Below, one piece after another: positions 14,121-21,977 of a stretch of DNA of 64,000 bases. The notes beneath the pieces were generated by a model that searched no databases, was not told the DNA's origin, and saw nothing but the letters and a program-made list of their open reading frames with translations. This stretch comes from Brevundimonas variabilis (lineage in GTDB: Bacteria; Pseudomonadota; Alphaproteobacteria; Caulobacterales; Caulobacteraceae), in contig NZ_JACHOR010000002.1 in NCBI RefSeq assembly GCF_014199945.1, positions 372,001 through 436,000 of the forward strand, given 5' to 3'. Positions within the stretch are counted from its first letter, which is position 1, and each line of letters begins with the position of its first letter. A program made the translations under genes and the position numbers.

Positions 14121-14741
14121 GTGACCCGACGGCGGGATCCCTTTCACATGGCGCTCATGACCCTGCGCACCTATGCGCGCAGCGGGATGTTCGCGCCGGG
14201 ATCGCCGATCGTCATCGCAGAGGAAGCCCGTCGCCTTCGCCTGTCGACGACACCGGTGCGAGAGGCCCTGGCCTACCTCTACGGTGAGGGCCTGATCGAG
14301 CGATCCCCGTCGGGCGGCTATCTGGCCCCTCGGCTTGACGTCGCGCTGATCCGCGATCGCTTCGCCTTTCGGCTGCACTGCCTAGAGATCGGATTGGCAC
14401 TGACGACAATCATCCGCGTCCCTCCAGTCGCCGAAACGACCGGCGCGCCGGACGCCCGCGCACGGATGGACCAGCTGGTCCGGATGGCGGGCAATCCGGT
14501 TCTGGCCGAAGCCTTCCAACGGGTGGGATGCCAGCTTCATGTCCTGCTGGAGCCGGAACGCCGCGTCTTCGGGGATATCGACGAGGAGGCGACCTCGCTC
14601 GTCGCGGCCCTGGACCACGGCGACCCCCAGCGCATCCTTGAGTGTCTCCGGACCTATCATTGGCGGAGGATCGACGCGGCAGGCGCGCTGGTCCTCGAGA
14701 CCGAGGCTGGGCGCCTCGGCCTGGATCTGAGGTCGGACTGA
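14121..14741 (+). CDS. GntR-type transcriptional regulator, first gene of the traG operon
   Basis: A 206-residue protein with a GntR-like winged helix (about 1-70). The pattern LRTYARSGMFAPGSPI, VIAEEARRLRLSTTPVREAL and YLYGEGLIERSPSGGYLA is typical of the family, including the recognition helix STTPVREAL. The C-terminal half is helical and poorly conserved. It does not show a clear FCD or UTRA signature, so no ligand can be suggested. It ends one nucleotide before traG, so it is co-transcribed with the coupling protein and probably senses a condition that permits transfer. Confidence 0.85.
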   Translation: MTRRRDPFHMALMTLRTYARSGMFAPGSPIVIAEEARRLRLSTTPVREALAYLYGEGLIERSPSGGYLAPRLDVALIRDRFAFRLHCLEIGLALTTIIRVPPVAETTGAPDARARMDQLVRMAGNPVLAEAFQRVGCQLHVLLEPERRVFGDIDEEATSLVAALDHGDPQRILECLRTYHWRRIDAAGALVLETEAGRLGLDLRSD

Positions 14742-14742
14742 G

Positions 14743-16617
14743 ATGATGCTCCGTCTGCTGCTGATGAGCCTTGGACTGCTCGCCGGTCTTCAGGCCGCGA
14801 CCCAGACCTTCGCCTGGACGTATCTGGCCGCGCCTGTGCTCGGTCCGGCCTGGCGCCCGATCGATGGGCTCTCGCTCTATCCGCCCTGGGCCATCCTGGA
14901 ATGGCGCGGCAGGTTCGAGACCGAGGCCGCAGAGGCCCTGGCGCGCAGCACGTCGCTCATCCTGCTGGGCGCGACAGGAGGCCTGGGTCTGGCCAGCCTG
15001 GTCGGACAGGCCGGGGGCAGGCCTCGGCTGCGGGGTTGGGGCAGCCAGGCGGACGCGCGCCGCGCGGGCCTGACCACCAAGAGCGGTGCCGTCCTCGGTG
15101 TGATGGGCGGTCGGTTGCTCGCGACGGCCGATCTTCGGCCAACCCTGGTGACCGGGGGAACGCGATCGGGGAAGGGAAGGGGGCATGTCGTGCCCACACT
15201 GCTGTCCTGGAGCTCCAGCGTGCTGGTGCACGACCCCAAAAAGGAGCTGTGGCGAATGACGGCCGGGTGGCGGTCGGCGTTCTCGCACAGCCTGTTCTTC
15301 GACCCGAGAGACCCGGCATCGGCGCGGTGGAACCCGCTGGCAGAAATTCTGCCCGGCCCCGGAGAACTGGCCCAGGTGCAGAGGCTGGTCGCCATCCTGT
15401 CCGATCCGGGCGGGGCGCGGGACGACGAGGCGATCTGGGACAAGGCGGCCTCGGAGATTCTGGAGGCGGTGATCCTGCATGTGCTCTACACGGCCGAGGA
15501 CGCGGACAAGACGCTGCTCCGGGTCCGGGAGCTGCTTGCCGATCTCGATGAGGCCGCTGACGTCATGGCCAGGGCGCTGCACCGGACGGGGGCGGACGGC
15601 GAGCCGGAGACCCATCCCTTCATCCGGACGGCGGTGAAGGGTTATGCGGCCATGCACGACCGGTTCCGGACCTCGGTCCAGGGCACGGCGCGGTCCTATC
15701 TCAAATGGCTGGCTGGCGAGGATGTCGAGCGGGCGCTGTCGGCGTGCGACTTCGCGCTGGGCGACCTGATGTGCGCCGAGGCGCCGGTGTCGCTCTATGT
15801 CCAGGTCGCGCCCGCCGACGCGGCGGCGCTGCGACCGCTCGTGCGGCTGCTGTTCTACGCCTCAGCCCAGGCCCTGACCGTGCATGAGGACCGCGACGCG
15901 GCAGACCGCCCGAAGCGGCATCGGCTGCTGATGGTGATGGACGAGTTCCCGCTTCTGGGACGGGTCAGCTTCTTCGAGAAGTCGCTGCGGCTGCTCAGCG
16001 GCTTCGGCGTCAAGGTGATGTTCGTGGCCCAGAGCCTGAACGACATCGTGGAGACCTATGGCGTCAACAACACCATCCTCGACAACTGCGCGGTCTATAC
16101 AGCCTTCTCGGCGCTCGATCCGCTGACCCAGGACAAGGTGTCGAGACTGACCGGGTCGGTGACGGAGACGCGGACAAGCCGGAGCGGGCCGGCGGGCCTG
16201 GGCGCGGGCCGCACATCGGTGTCGCGCTCGGAGGTCGAAAGGCCGTTGCTAGAACCCGGCGAGATCCGCGCCCTGCCAGACGACGAGCAGCTGGTCTTCG
16301 TGGCCGGCTTCCGGCCCTTGCGGACCAAAAAACTCCTCTATGACCAGCGGCGGCCCTTCCGGGAGCGTGCGCGGTCGCTGGCACCCGATCAGGCGTTGCG
16401 CGTCGACACCCCGGGACGGTCGCCCCATCCCTGGGCGGGTCGGAGGAGCCTGGGGCAGGACGCGGAGGCCGGCCTGCCCCTGTTCAAGGAGGTGATCGCG
16501 GCCATGGACGACAAGAAACGGGCCGCTCGCGCCGCCGACATCTTCGGCCGGGTGGCCGAGGAGATGGCCGCCCAGCAGGCGGCGCTGGATCAACTGCAGG
16601 GACTGGGACATGACTAG
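14743..16617 (+). CDS. traG: type IV secretion coupling protein TraG/VirD4
   Basis: Inner-membrane ATPase that brings the relaxase-DNA complex to the mating channel. It has 624 residues with N-terminal membrane segments (about 1-30 and 65-85). The Walker A is VTGGTRSGKGRGHVVPTLLS (about 136-155), DPKKELW follows, and the Walker B is LLMVMDEFPLLG (about 388-399). Further motifs are FVAQSLNDI and a C-terminal soluble part. It is the first structural gene of the conjugation set, overlapping the next gene by 8 nt. No relaxase gene lies in the window. Confidence 0.95.
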   Translation: MMLRLLLMSLGLLAGLQAATQTFAWTYLAAPVLGPAWRPIDGLSLYPPWAILEWRGRFETEAAEALARSTSLILLGATGGLGLASLVGQAGGRPRLRGWGSQADARRAGLTTKSGAVLGVMGGRLLATADLRPTLVTGGTRSGKGRGHVVPTLLSWSSSVLVHDPKKELWRMTAGWRSAFSHSLFFDPRDPASARWNPLAEILPGPGELAQVQRLVAILSDPGGARDDEAIWDKAASEILEAVILHVLYTAEDADKTLLRVRELLADLDEAADVMARALHRTGADGEPETHPFIRTAVKGYAAMHDRFRTSVQGTARSYLKWLAGEDVERALSACDFALGDLMCAEAPVSLYVQVAPADAAALRPLVRLLFYASAQALTVHEDRDAADRPKRHRLLMVMDEFPLLGRVSFFEKSLRLLSGFGVKVMFVAQSLNDIVETYGVNNTILDNCAVYTAFSALDPLTQDKVSRLTGSVTETRTSRSGPAGLGAGRTSVSRSEVERPLLEPGEIRALPDDEQLVFVAGFRPLRTKKLLYDQRRPFRERARSLAPDQALRVDTPGRSPHPWAGRRSLGQDAEAGLPLFKEVIAAMDDKKRAARAADIFGRVAEEMAAQQAALDQLQGLGHD

Positions 16618-17059
16618 GAAGGCTGCTCAGACGTGCCGCGTTCAGGTCTATCTGAACGATCCCAAGATCGTCACGGGGCTTAATCGCGAGGCCCGAAGCG
16701 GGCGGATGCCGCTGAGCCAGGCGGCCGGCCGGGCCATAGCGCGGGGATTGCAGAAGAGCCCTCATGCGGATCCGGAGGACCGGCTGCTGCGTCTGGAGCA
16801 CGCCTTGCGCGATCACATGCGATCCACGGCGCGCGACATGCAGATCGTGCAGGAACTGCTGGTCGAGGTGGCGCGGGCCTTTTTCCTCCGTCTGCCCGAT
16901 GCGGTCATCGATGAAGATCCGACCGTGCAGGCCGCCGTGGATCGCAGGATCGAACGCCTGCTGGATGCGACCGCTGCCCGGATCGTCGCCGGACGCCATG
17001 CCCGGGAGCCGGTGTCTACGGGACCGGCGGACGGCCCCACCAATGGCGCAGCGCACTGA
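16610..17059 (+). CDS. ribbon-helix-helix (CopG-like) conjugation-associated protein
   Basis: A 149-residue protein between traG and trbB, overlapping traG by 8 nt and ending 1 nt before trbB. The N-terminus (CRVQVYLNDPKIVTGLNREA) fits a ribbon-helix-helix strand and helix, with SQAAGRAIARGL as second helix. The remainder is helical (EDRLLRLEHALRDHMRSTAR). Small RHH/CopG proteins at this position recur in Tra/Trb elements and are thought to bind oriT-region or promoter DNA. The exact role here is unknown. Confidence 0.8.
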   Translation: MTRKAAQTCRVQVYLNDPKIVTGLNREARSGRMPLSQAAGRAIARGLQKSPHADPEDRLLRLEHALRDHMRSTARDMQIVQELLVEVARAFFLRLPDAVIDEDPTVQAAVDRRIERLLDATAARIVAGRHAREPVSTGPADGPTNGAAH

Positions 17060-17060
17060 G

Positions 17061-18017
17061 ATGACGCCCCACCCCATCGTCGCCGAGCGCAAGCTGGAGG
17101 CCCTGCGTCATGCCCTGGGCGAGACCGTGTTGGCGGCGCTTGTTGAACCGGCGGTCGTCGAGATCCTCGCCAATCCCGACGGACGGGTGGTGCTGGACCG
17201 GATCGGGGAGGGGCGGCGCGACACCGGGCGCACGCTGTCGGTCGAGGCGCGGGAGCGGGTCATACGGCTGATCGCGGACTATGTCGGGGAGACGGTGACT
17301 CGGGAAGATCCGCGTCTGGCCGGGGTGCTGCCTGGGACGGGCGAGCGGTTCCAGGGCCTGCTGCCGCCGGTCTCGGCGGGGCCGACCTTCTCGATCCGGA
17401 AGCGCCCGGCCGTGATTTGGGGGCTGGACGACTATGTGCGGGATGGCGTGATGACCGGGGATCAGGCGGCGGCGCTGCGCAGCGCTGTGTCAGACCGGAA
17501 GAACATCCTGATCTCAGGAGGGACGGGATCGGGCAAGACGACCCTGGCCAATGCCGTGCTGGCCGAACCGGCTTTCGCGGAGGATCGTGTGTTCCTGGTG
17601 GAGGACACACCGGAGCTGCAGTGTTCCGCCTGGGATGTTGTCGCGGTGCTGACCCGTCGGCAGCCCGTTGTGATCGGCGTGGTGGACCTGGTCCGCGACG
17701 CGTTGCGCATGCGGCCCGACCGGATCGTCATCGGGGAGATGAGGGACGGGGCAGCCGCGCTGGAGACCCTGAAGAGCTGGAACACGGGTCACCCGGGAGG
17801 ATTGTCGACGGTGCACGCCAACTCTGCCGGCGAGGCCTTGCGACGGGTGGAAGACCTGATCGCCGAGGTGTCCAGTCAGGTGCCGCAACGGACCATCGGC
17901 GAGGCCGTGGACAGGGTCGTTCATATCCGGCGAACCCCCCAAGGACGTCGTGTGGATGCGGTGATTGCGGTCGAGGGCTTTGTCGATGGCCACTATCAGG
18001 TCCGATCACTGGCATGA
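17061..18017 (+). CDS. trbB: conjugal transfer ATPase TrbB (VirB11-like)
   Basis: Cytoplasmic hexameric secretion ATPase of the mating channel. The start is placed at ATG 17061 (MTPHPIVAERKLE), 1 nt after the preceding stop, for 318 residues, the usual TrbB length; ATG 17043 is an alternative, and a still longer frame overlaps the RHH gene. It shows Walker A ISGGTGSGKTTLANAVL (about 148-164), Asp box VFLVEDTPELQC, Walker B RIVIGEMRDGAAALE and the His box STVHANSAGEALRR. Unusually, it is not followed by trbC: a 3.4-kb block with a toxin-antitoxin pair intervenes. Confidence 0.95.
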   Translation: MTPHPIVAERKLEALRHALGETVLAALVEPAVVEILANPDGRVVLDRIGEGRRDTGRTLSVEARERVIRLIADYVGETVTREDPRLAGVLPGTGERFQGLLPPVSAGPTFSIRKRPAVIWGLDDYVRDGVMTGDQAAALRSAVSDRKNILISGGTGSGKTTLANAVLAEPAFAEDRVFLVEDTPELQCSAWDVVAVLTRRQPVVIGVVDLVRDALRMRPDRIVIGEMRDGAAALETLKSWNTGHPGGLSTVHANSAGEALRRVEDLIAEVSSQVPQRTIGEAVDRVVHIRRTPQGRRVDAVIAVEGFVDGHYQVRSLA

Positions 18018-18225
18018 AACGTCTTCCGCCAAGGCGCGCTGGACGCAAGCGGGCAACGGACGGCCCTGAATGTTCGCCCGAAGGCCTCACGCCCTTGGAG
18101 TCGAAGGTTCGGATCCTGTCACTGGGGCAGACATTGTTCAGAGCGCGGTTGAATATATAGACTGCCTCCAAGGTAAGAGCAGCCGAAGGCCCTGAAAATC
18201 CTGGAGGACCCGGCCATCAATCCGG

Positions 18226-18648
18226 TCAGATCGACCTGGGCATATCCGCTCGATCGGGATCTGCGCCCGGCTCTCCGGTCTCGCTGCCGGCCTGTCGGCG
18301 CCGAACGGTCTTCATCAGATTCTCATCCAGGCGAGGTCGGTCCCAGCGTCCCGTCGAGGTCCGCAGACCCGCCATCACCTCGGGAAAACTCACAAAGGTG
18401 AAGACCCGATCCACGACCTCGATCATCAGGGCCTTCATCTCCTCATCCGAAATCCGGCTGAGGTCGGTCCAGGCGATGTCTCCATAGGGCGTGACGACCG
18501 TCACATCGCTGAAATCCCCACACTTCGAACGCGGTGAGGTACCGGCATGCAGGGTCTCGAGCTGGGTGTTGCGCACGCAGATTTCGACCAGGGACAGAGC
18601 GAGCCGCTCCGCGTCTCGTCGATCCTTGGCTGTGACGGCGTCCGTCAT
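18226..18648 (-). CDS. conserved hypothetical protein
   Basis: A 140-residue soluble protein whose ATG overlaps the stop of the upstream small gene (ATGA, 18645-18648), so the two form an operon. The core contains LSLVEICVRNTQLETLHAGT, VVTPYGDIAWTDLSRISDEE and MKALMIEVVDRVFTF. I recall very similar VVTPYG/RISDEEMK segments in uncharacterised proteins of plasmids and genomic islands, without an assigned function. No membrane segment or metal motif. It is on the strand opposite to the trb genes, within the cargo between trbB and trbC. Confidence 0.75.
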   Translation of the reverse strand: MTDAVTAKDRRDAERLALSLVEICVRNTQLETLHAGTSPRSKCGDFSDVTVVTPYGDIAWTDLSRISDEEMKALMIEVVDRVFTFVSFPEVMAGLRTSTGRWDRPRLDENLMKTVRRRQAGSETGEPGADPDRADMPRSI

Positions 18649-18899
18649 CGCGTGGACACCCTGTCGAAACGCGCCCGGTCTTGGCCAGGAACCCGAACAG
18701 CCGTGTAGCCTGCGGCGCGCCAGGCGCGCTTTTGGACGTGTTTCGGATCAGGCTCGGCGAGATCGGCCCACCAGTCGTCCCGCAAGGCGCTTTTGGGAAG
18801 CATGCCCCCGATCAACCGTTCGATCTCGGTGAAGGTCAGACTGACGGTGCCGCTCTTCTGGCGCGCCAGGTAATGGCACAGGGGATCGTATTTTGCCAT
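18645..18899 (-). CDS. small conserved protein, DUF7662-like
   Basis: An 84-residue protein beginning MAKYDPLCHYLARQ, with LTFTEIERLIGGMLPKSALR and DDWWADLAE, then VQKRAWRAAGYTAVRV. This layout (short leading helix, FxEIExxxG.LP.SA, WW, AW..AGY) matches from memory a small family labelled DUF7662 that is often found beside restriction or accessory genes. Function unknown. Four-base overlap with the downstream hypothetical gene indicates co-translation. Confidence 0.7.
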   Translation of the reverse strand: MAKYDPLCHYLARQKSGTVSLTFTEIERLIGGMLPKSALRDDWWADLAEPDPKHVQKRAWRAAGYTAVRVPGQDRARFDRVSTR

Positions 18900-18925
18900 A
18901 AGCCATCATTGCCCGGACCGGCCGG

Positions 18926-19177
18926 ATGGCCAACCCGCCAAGCGTCCCCCGCCTTGACGAGGCTCTCCTGCCGGTCGAACTGAGTTGTATGTGGGGAATC
19001 GTTTTGATCAACGCTGCGGGTGATATGGTCGACTCGTTCGTCTTGCCGGGACCGATCGAAACGATCCGCGACGGCTGTCGTCGTCATCTCGAAGCCCGGC
19101 CGGACGCCGCGCAAGCCCGGCTCGTCTCTCAGGACGGCCTTCTCGATCACGTCTATCCGGAGTGTGGCGCGGATTGA
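18926..19177 (+). CDS. possible small hypothetical protein
   Basis: An 83-residue frame, MANPPSVPRLDEALLPVELS onward, containing WGIVLINAAGDMVDSFVLPG and ARLVSQDGLLDHVYPE. The composition is protein-like and it fills the gap between two - strand operons, but no clear ribosome site is seen and a - strand frame overlaps it. Not recognised. Could be a real accessory gene or chance. Confidence 0.35.
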   Translation: MANPPSVPRLDEALLPVELSCMWGIVLINAAGDMVDSFVLPGPIETIRDGCRRHLEARPDAAQARLVSQDGLLDHVYPECGAD

Positions 19178-19204
19178 GGCGGCAACACGCCGCAAAAGCC
19201 GATC

Positions 19205-20473
19205 TCAGGCCGCGGGTTCCGGGTCGAGCGTCGGGTCGGCCTGACGAAAGCATGTCGCGAACCGTCCACGATCCGCGAGACTGACCCCCGCCTCGGCGTA
19301 GAGGGTATCCCATCGCCGCCGGACCATGCCGGCCATTGCCTCGGCCTCGGCCTCGGCCTCCTCTGCCGTCAGATGAAAGACAGCGGCTCCAGCCAGGGCG
19401 TTGGAGACCGTGGCCGCTCGCCCTTCGGGCCCGACCCGGAGCACGAGCGTCCGGTCCCGTCCCACCTGCGGCTTGGGCACGACATCGTAGAGGGGCGACA
19501 GGCGCCACCCGTCCTGGCCCAGCAGGAAACCGTGGTTGCGCAGATGGTCGTCGTCATTTGTGACGAGGATGTTGAACAGCATCCGGCGCCACAGCTCTCG
19601 CAGGTCGCGGCGAGGATCGCCGCCATGGCGGCGAAGCGCCTCGGCGATATCGGCGTAGCCGTGCCGGCCTGTGTCGCCCTGATGCGCCCCCAGGAGGGTC
19701 AGGCCAGAGGCGAAGGGGGTGCGGTAGACGGCATTGCCGTCCCGTCGGCGGTCGAAGCGCCGGATGAGATAGATGTCGCGACCAAGAACGGACCGGAAGT
19801 CCAGCGACGGAACGTCGAGGCCGCACTCGGCGGCCAGCCGCATGGTCGCGAGTTCGATCCGGCATTCCGGATAGGTGTCGTTGCGAGATGGAAATTTGGC
19901 GATCCAGGCCTGGCCGTCGATCTCCGTTGCGGCCTTGGGTCGCGCACCGCCCAGGGATGAGCCGGCGCTGAGAAGGGTGCGCAGGTCGGGGTCGAGCTGG
20001 TCGACGCTCTGAACCCGCTCCACGGCCTCGGCCAGGACGTCCAGGCTGAACTCTTCACCGGGCGCATCGCCCTCGCCCCAGGGCGTCAGCCGTTGGGGGG
20101 CGGCGGGCGTCGGGCCGAAGGCCAGGGCGCCGACGCGGTGTTCACCCGAGGCGAGGATGAGGTCAGCGTCGGTCGGGAGACGATCGCCCATGGCCTTGTA
20201 CATGAGGTACTGGCCCCAGCCGTCCGGGGCGGCGTCGCGGACGCCGTTGAAGACCGTGAAATCCTCCTGGGTGCGGAACTCAACGTCCCGGCCGGGCTCC
20301 GGAAGGGGCAACTGGACCGGATCGATCGGCACGCGATCGGCGCGCTCCAGATAGCGTCGTCCATAAGCGAAGGTGGCGTAGGCGTTGCGGGGCTCGTCGA
20401 CCATGACGAGACGTCCGGCGGGCACGGGCTGGCCGTCGAGATGGACGAAGACGATGGTCGAGACGCGGGCCAT
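19205..20473 (-). CDS. hipA: HipA-family serine/threonine kinase toxin
   Basis: A 422-residue kinase expected to phosphorylate a translation component (glutamyl-tRNA synthetase in the E. coli case), causing growth arrest. The start at ATG 20473 (MARVSTIVFVHLDG) is 4 nt after the antitoxin stop. Visible are the HipA N-terminal region with FNGVRDAAPDGWGQYLMYKA (about 76-95) and HRVGALAFG (about 115-123). The glycine-rich, autophosphorylation-type loop is SAGSSLGGARPKA (about 172-184), then IRRFDR, catalytic FNILVTNDDDHLRNHGFLL (about 301-319) and LSPLYDVVP. All key kinase motifs are intact, so it looks active. It forms a toxin-antitoxin operon with the upstream HipB-like gene. Confidence 0.92.
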   Translation of the reverse strand: MARVSTIVFVHLDGQPVPAGRLVMVDEPRNAYATFAYGRRYLERADRVPIDPVQLPLPEPGRDVEFRTQEDFTVFNGVRDAAPDGWGQYLMYKAMGDRLPTDADLILASGEHRVGALAFGPTPAAPQRLTPWGEGDAPGEEFSLDVLAEAVERVQSVDQLDPDLRTLLSAGSSLGGARPKAATEIDGQAWIAKFPSRNDTYPECRIELATMRLAAECGLDVPSLDFRSVLGRDIYLIRRFDRRRDGNAVYRTPFASGLTLLGAHQGDTGRHGYADIAEALRRHGGDPRRDLRELWRRMLFNILVTNDDDHLRNHGFLLGQDGWRLSPLYDVVPKPQVGRDRTLVLRVGPEGRAATVSNALAGAAVFHLTAEEAEAEAEAMAGMVRRRWDTLYAEAGVSLADRGRFATCFRQADPTLDPEPAA

Positions 20474-20477
20474 GGCG

Positions 20478-20819
20478 CTAGAAGTCCAGGTCCGGATCTG
20501 CGGGCGCATGGGCGTGACGCGGAAGGCGCGAAACCTCCTCGCTGATGCCCACCCGGTCCAGATCCGCAGCGACAAGATCCCCGAGCCGGCCGGTCAGGCC
20601 GAGAATGAACAGGGCGCTGGCGAGCACCCCCAGGCCCACGGTCGGGTCGCCGGCTTCGAGGCGGCGCAGCGTCCCGCGCGAGATGAGCATACGGTCGGCC
20701 ATCAGCTGCTGGGGAATCCGGCGGCGCGTACGGGCCGTCACCAGATCGCGTCCGAGCTTGACCAGAGCCTGTCGGCTCGGGTCGGGCAGGGCGGTCTTTG
20801 CAGCAGAGGCGCGGGGCAT
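20478..20819 (-). CDS. hipB: HipB-like XRE antitoxin
   Basis: A 113-residue XRE protein from ATG 20819 (MPRASAAKT). The HTH covers about 18-60 (LGRDLVTARTRRRIPQQLMA, RMLISRGTLRRLEAGD), with a C-terminal tail rich in acidic residues. It binds its operator and neutralises the kinase encoded 4 nt downstream. The upstream in-frame ATG at 20852 is rejected because it would put the start inside the operator-like inverted repeat at 20833-20869. Confidence 0.88.
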   Translation of the reverse strand: MPRASAAKTALPDPSRQALVKLGRDLVTARTRRRIPQQLMADRMLISRGTLRRLEAGDPTVGLGVLASALFILGLTGRLGDLVAADLDRVGISEEVSRLPRHAHAPADPDLDF

Positions 20820-20832
20820 GCGTGTCTGTATC

Positions 20833-20869
20833 ACATATCGACCGCATTTCAAGACTTCGGTCTATATGT
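20833..20869. promoter_or_regulatory. 12-bp inverted repeat upstream of hipBA (candidate operator)
   Basis: ACATATCGACCG (20833-20844) and CGGTCTATATGT (20858-20869) are inverted copies with one mismatch, separated by 13 bp. They lie just upstream of the antitoxin start, where HipB-type proteins repress their operon through paired sites. Confidence 0.65.
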
Positions 20870-20880
20870 AGATCATGACA

Positions 20881-21375
20881 TCGATGGATTACCGTGAGGT
20901 GCATTCACCCGATCAAGGGCGAAGGGTCGACCCGCCGGGCGGAGGACTGTGGATCGGGTCGAGGCGAATGCGGCTTGTCGTTCGAGCGGAACGAAGACTT
21001 TCGATGTTCGCGAGCCCGGCCCATACGGATTTATCCCCTTTGGCAACCCCGGTCTTTCAGAGATCGCGAGCGATGGAGCCCTGCCTTGGTTCCAGGGCCG
21101 GGGTCGCGATCGCCCCGCCGCTGAATGTAGCGATCCCGGCCAGGGTCAACGGTCGCGCGGAGTCTACGCAAGTCGGTCCAAGTCGTGGAAGCGTCGCGAC
21201 GACATCGGACCGGGCAAGTCGACGCGACCCTTCATCGACTTGCTGAAAAGTCTCTCAGAAGTCGCATGTAAGTTACTGAAATATTGTTAATAAATAGGAT
21301 TGACAGGCTGTGGATGGATTTGCTTGCAATGAGTCGCGGCGCTCTGGAAAGCGCTGAACGCCAAGGGAGCGGACC
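20881..21375. other. intergenic stretch between hipBA and trbC
   Basis: No gene is called with confidence here. An open frame at 20949-21290 (+) has 113 codons but lacks a recognisable motif or ribosome site. The last 100 bp turn AT-rich (21265-21310, including ATATTGTTAATAAATAGGAT), a plausible promoter region for the trbC-to-traF operon that starts at 21376. Confidence 0.5.
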
Positions 21376-21693
21376 ATGCGCAGACTTCAACGCCGCCTGT
21401 GCGGCGCAGCGATTACCTGTGGCCTTTTTCTGGCCGGACCGGCCCTGGCCGGAGGCTCGGGCATGCCGTGGGAAGGCCCCCTTCAACAGGTGGTCCAGTC
21501 CATCACCGGACCCGTCGTTCAGGCGGCCGCCGTGGTGGCTGTCGTCATCTTCGGGGCCGGCATCGCCATGAGCGAGAACGGGTCGTCCATGCGACGCGGT
21601 CTCGGCATCATGTTCGGCCTCTCGATCGCCTTTGCGGCCTCGACCTTCTTCCTGGACTTCTTCGGCTTCGCCGGAGGGGTGGAGATCGGCTGA
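21376..21693 (+). CDS. trbC: conjugal pilin TrbC (VirB2-like)
   Basis: A 105-residue membrane prepilin. The signal peptide runs to about ALAGG (residue 26; LCGAAITCGLFLAGPALAG). Two hydrophobic segments follow: about 41-65 (ITGPVVQAAAVVAVVIFGAG) and about 75-98 (LGIMFGLSIAFAASTFFLDF). It polymerises into the mating pilus. First gene of the long trb operon, sharing the TGATG junction with trbD. Confidence 0.92.
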   Translation: MRRLQRRLCGAAITCGLFLAGPALAGGSGMPWEGPLQQVVQSITGPVVQAAAVVAVVIFGAGIAMSENGSSMRRGLGIMFGLSIAFAASTFFLDFFGFAGGVEIG

Positions 21694-21971
21694 TGGCCCA
21701 GACCGTCTTGGATCGTCGTCCCGATGGCTGGGATCTGCCCGTCGCCCAGGCCCTGGCCGAGCCCGTGCTGATGGCGGGCATGCCGCGCGACTACGCCATT
21801 CTGATGGGAACGGTGGCCATGGTGCTGGGGCTGGCACTCCGCATCTGGTGGCTGGGCCTGCTGTGGTGGGCGGTCGCCCATGCGATCGGCTTGGCGGCGG
21901 CGCGCGCCGATCGCCGCTTCTTCGATGTCCTGCGACGCCATCTGGCGCTGCCCGGGCATCTGGACGGGTGA
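21693..21971 (+). CDS. trbD: conjugal transfer protein TrbD (VirB3-like)
   Basis: A 92-residue inner-membrane protein starting at ATG 21693, inside the trbC stop. The N-terminal segment contains LAEPVLMAGMPRDYAILMG, which fits TrbD's start before the membrane part. A hydrophobic hairpin follows (about 38-65, MVLGLALRIWWLGLLWWAVA), then an amphipathic tail. It assists the TrbE ATPase in pilus assembly. The frame is open well upstream, but the overlap with trbC fixes the start. Confidence 0.9.
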   Translation: MAQTVLDRRPDGWDLPVAQALAEPVLMAGMPRDYAILMGTVAMVLGLALRIWWLGLLWWAVAHAIGLAAARADRRFFDVLRRHLALPGHLDG

Positions 21972-21977
21972 CGGGCC

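Noticed and set aside
20949-21290. 113-codon + strand frame before trbC
   Set aside because: No ribosome site and no recognisable motif; composition unconvincing.
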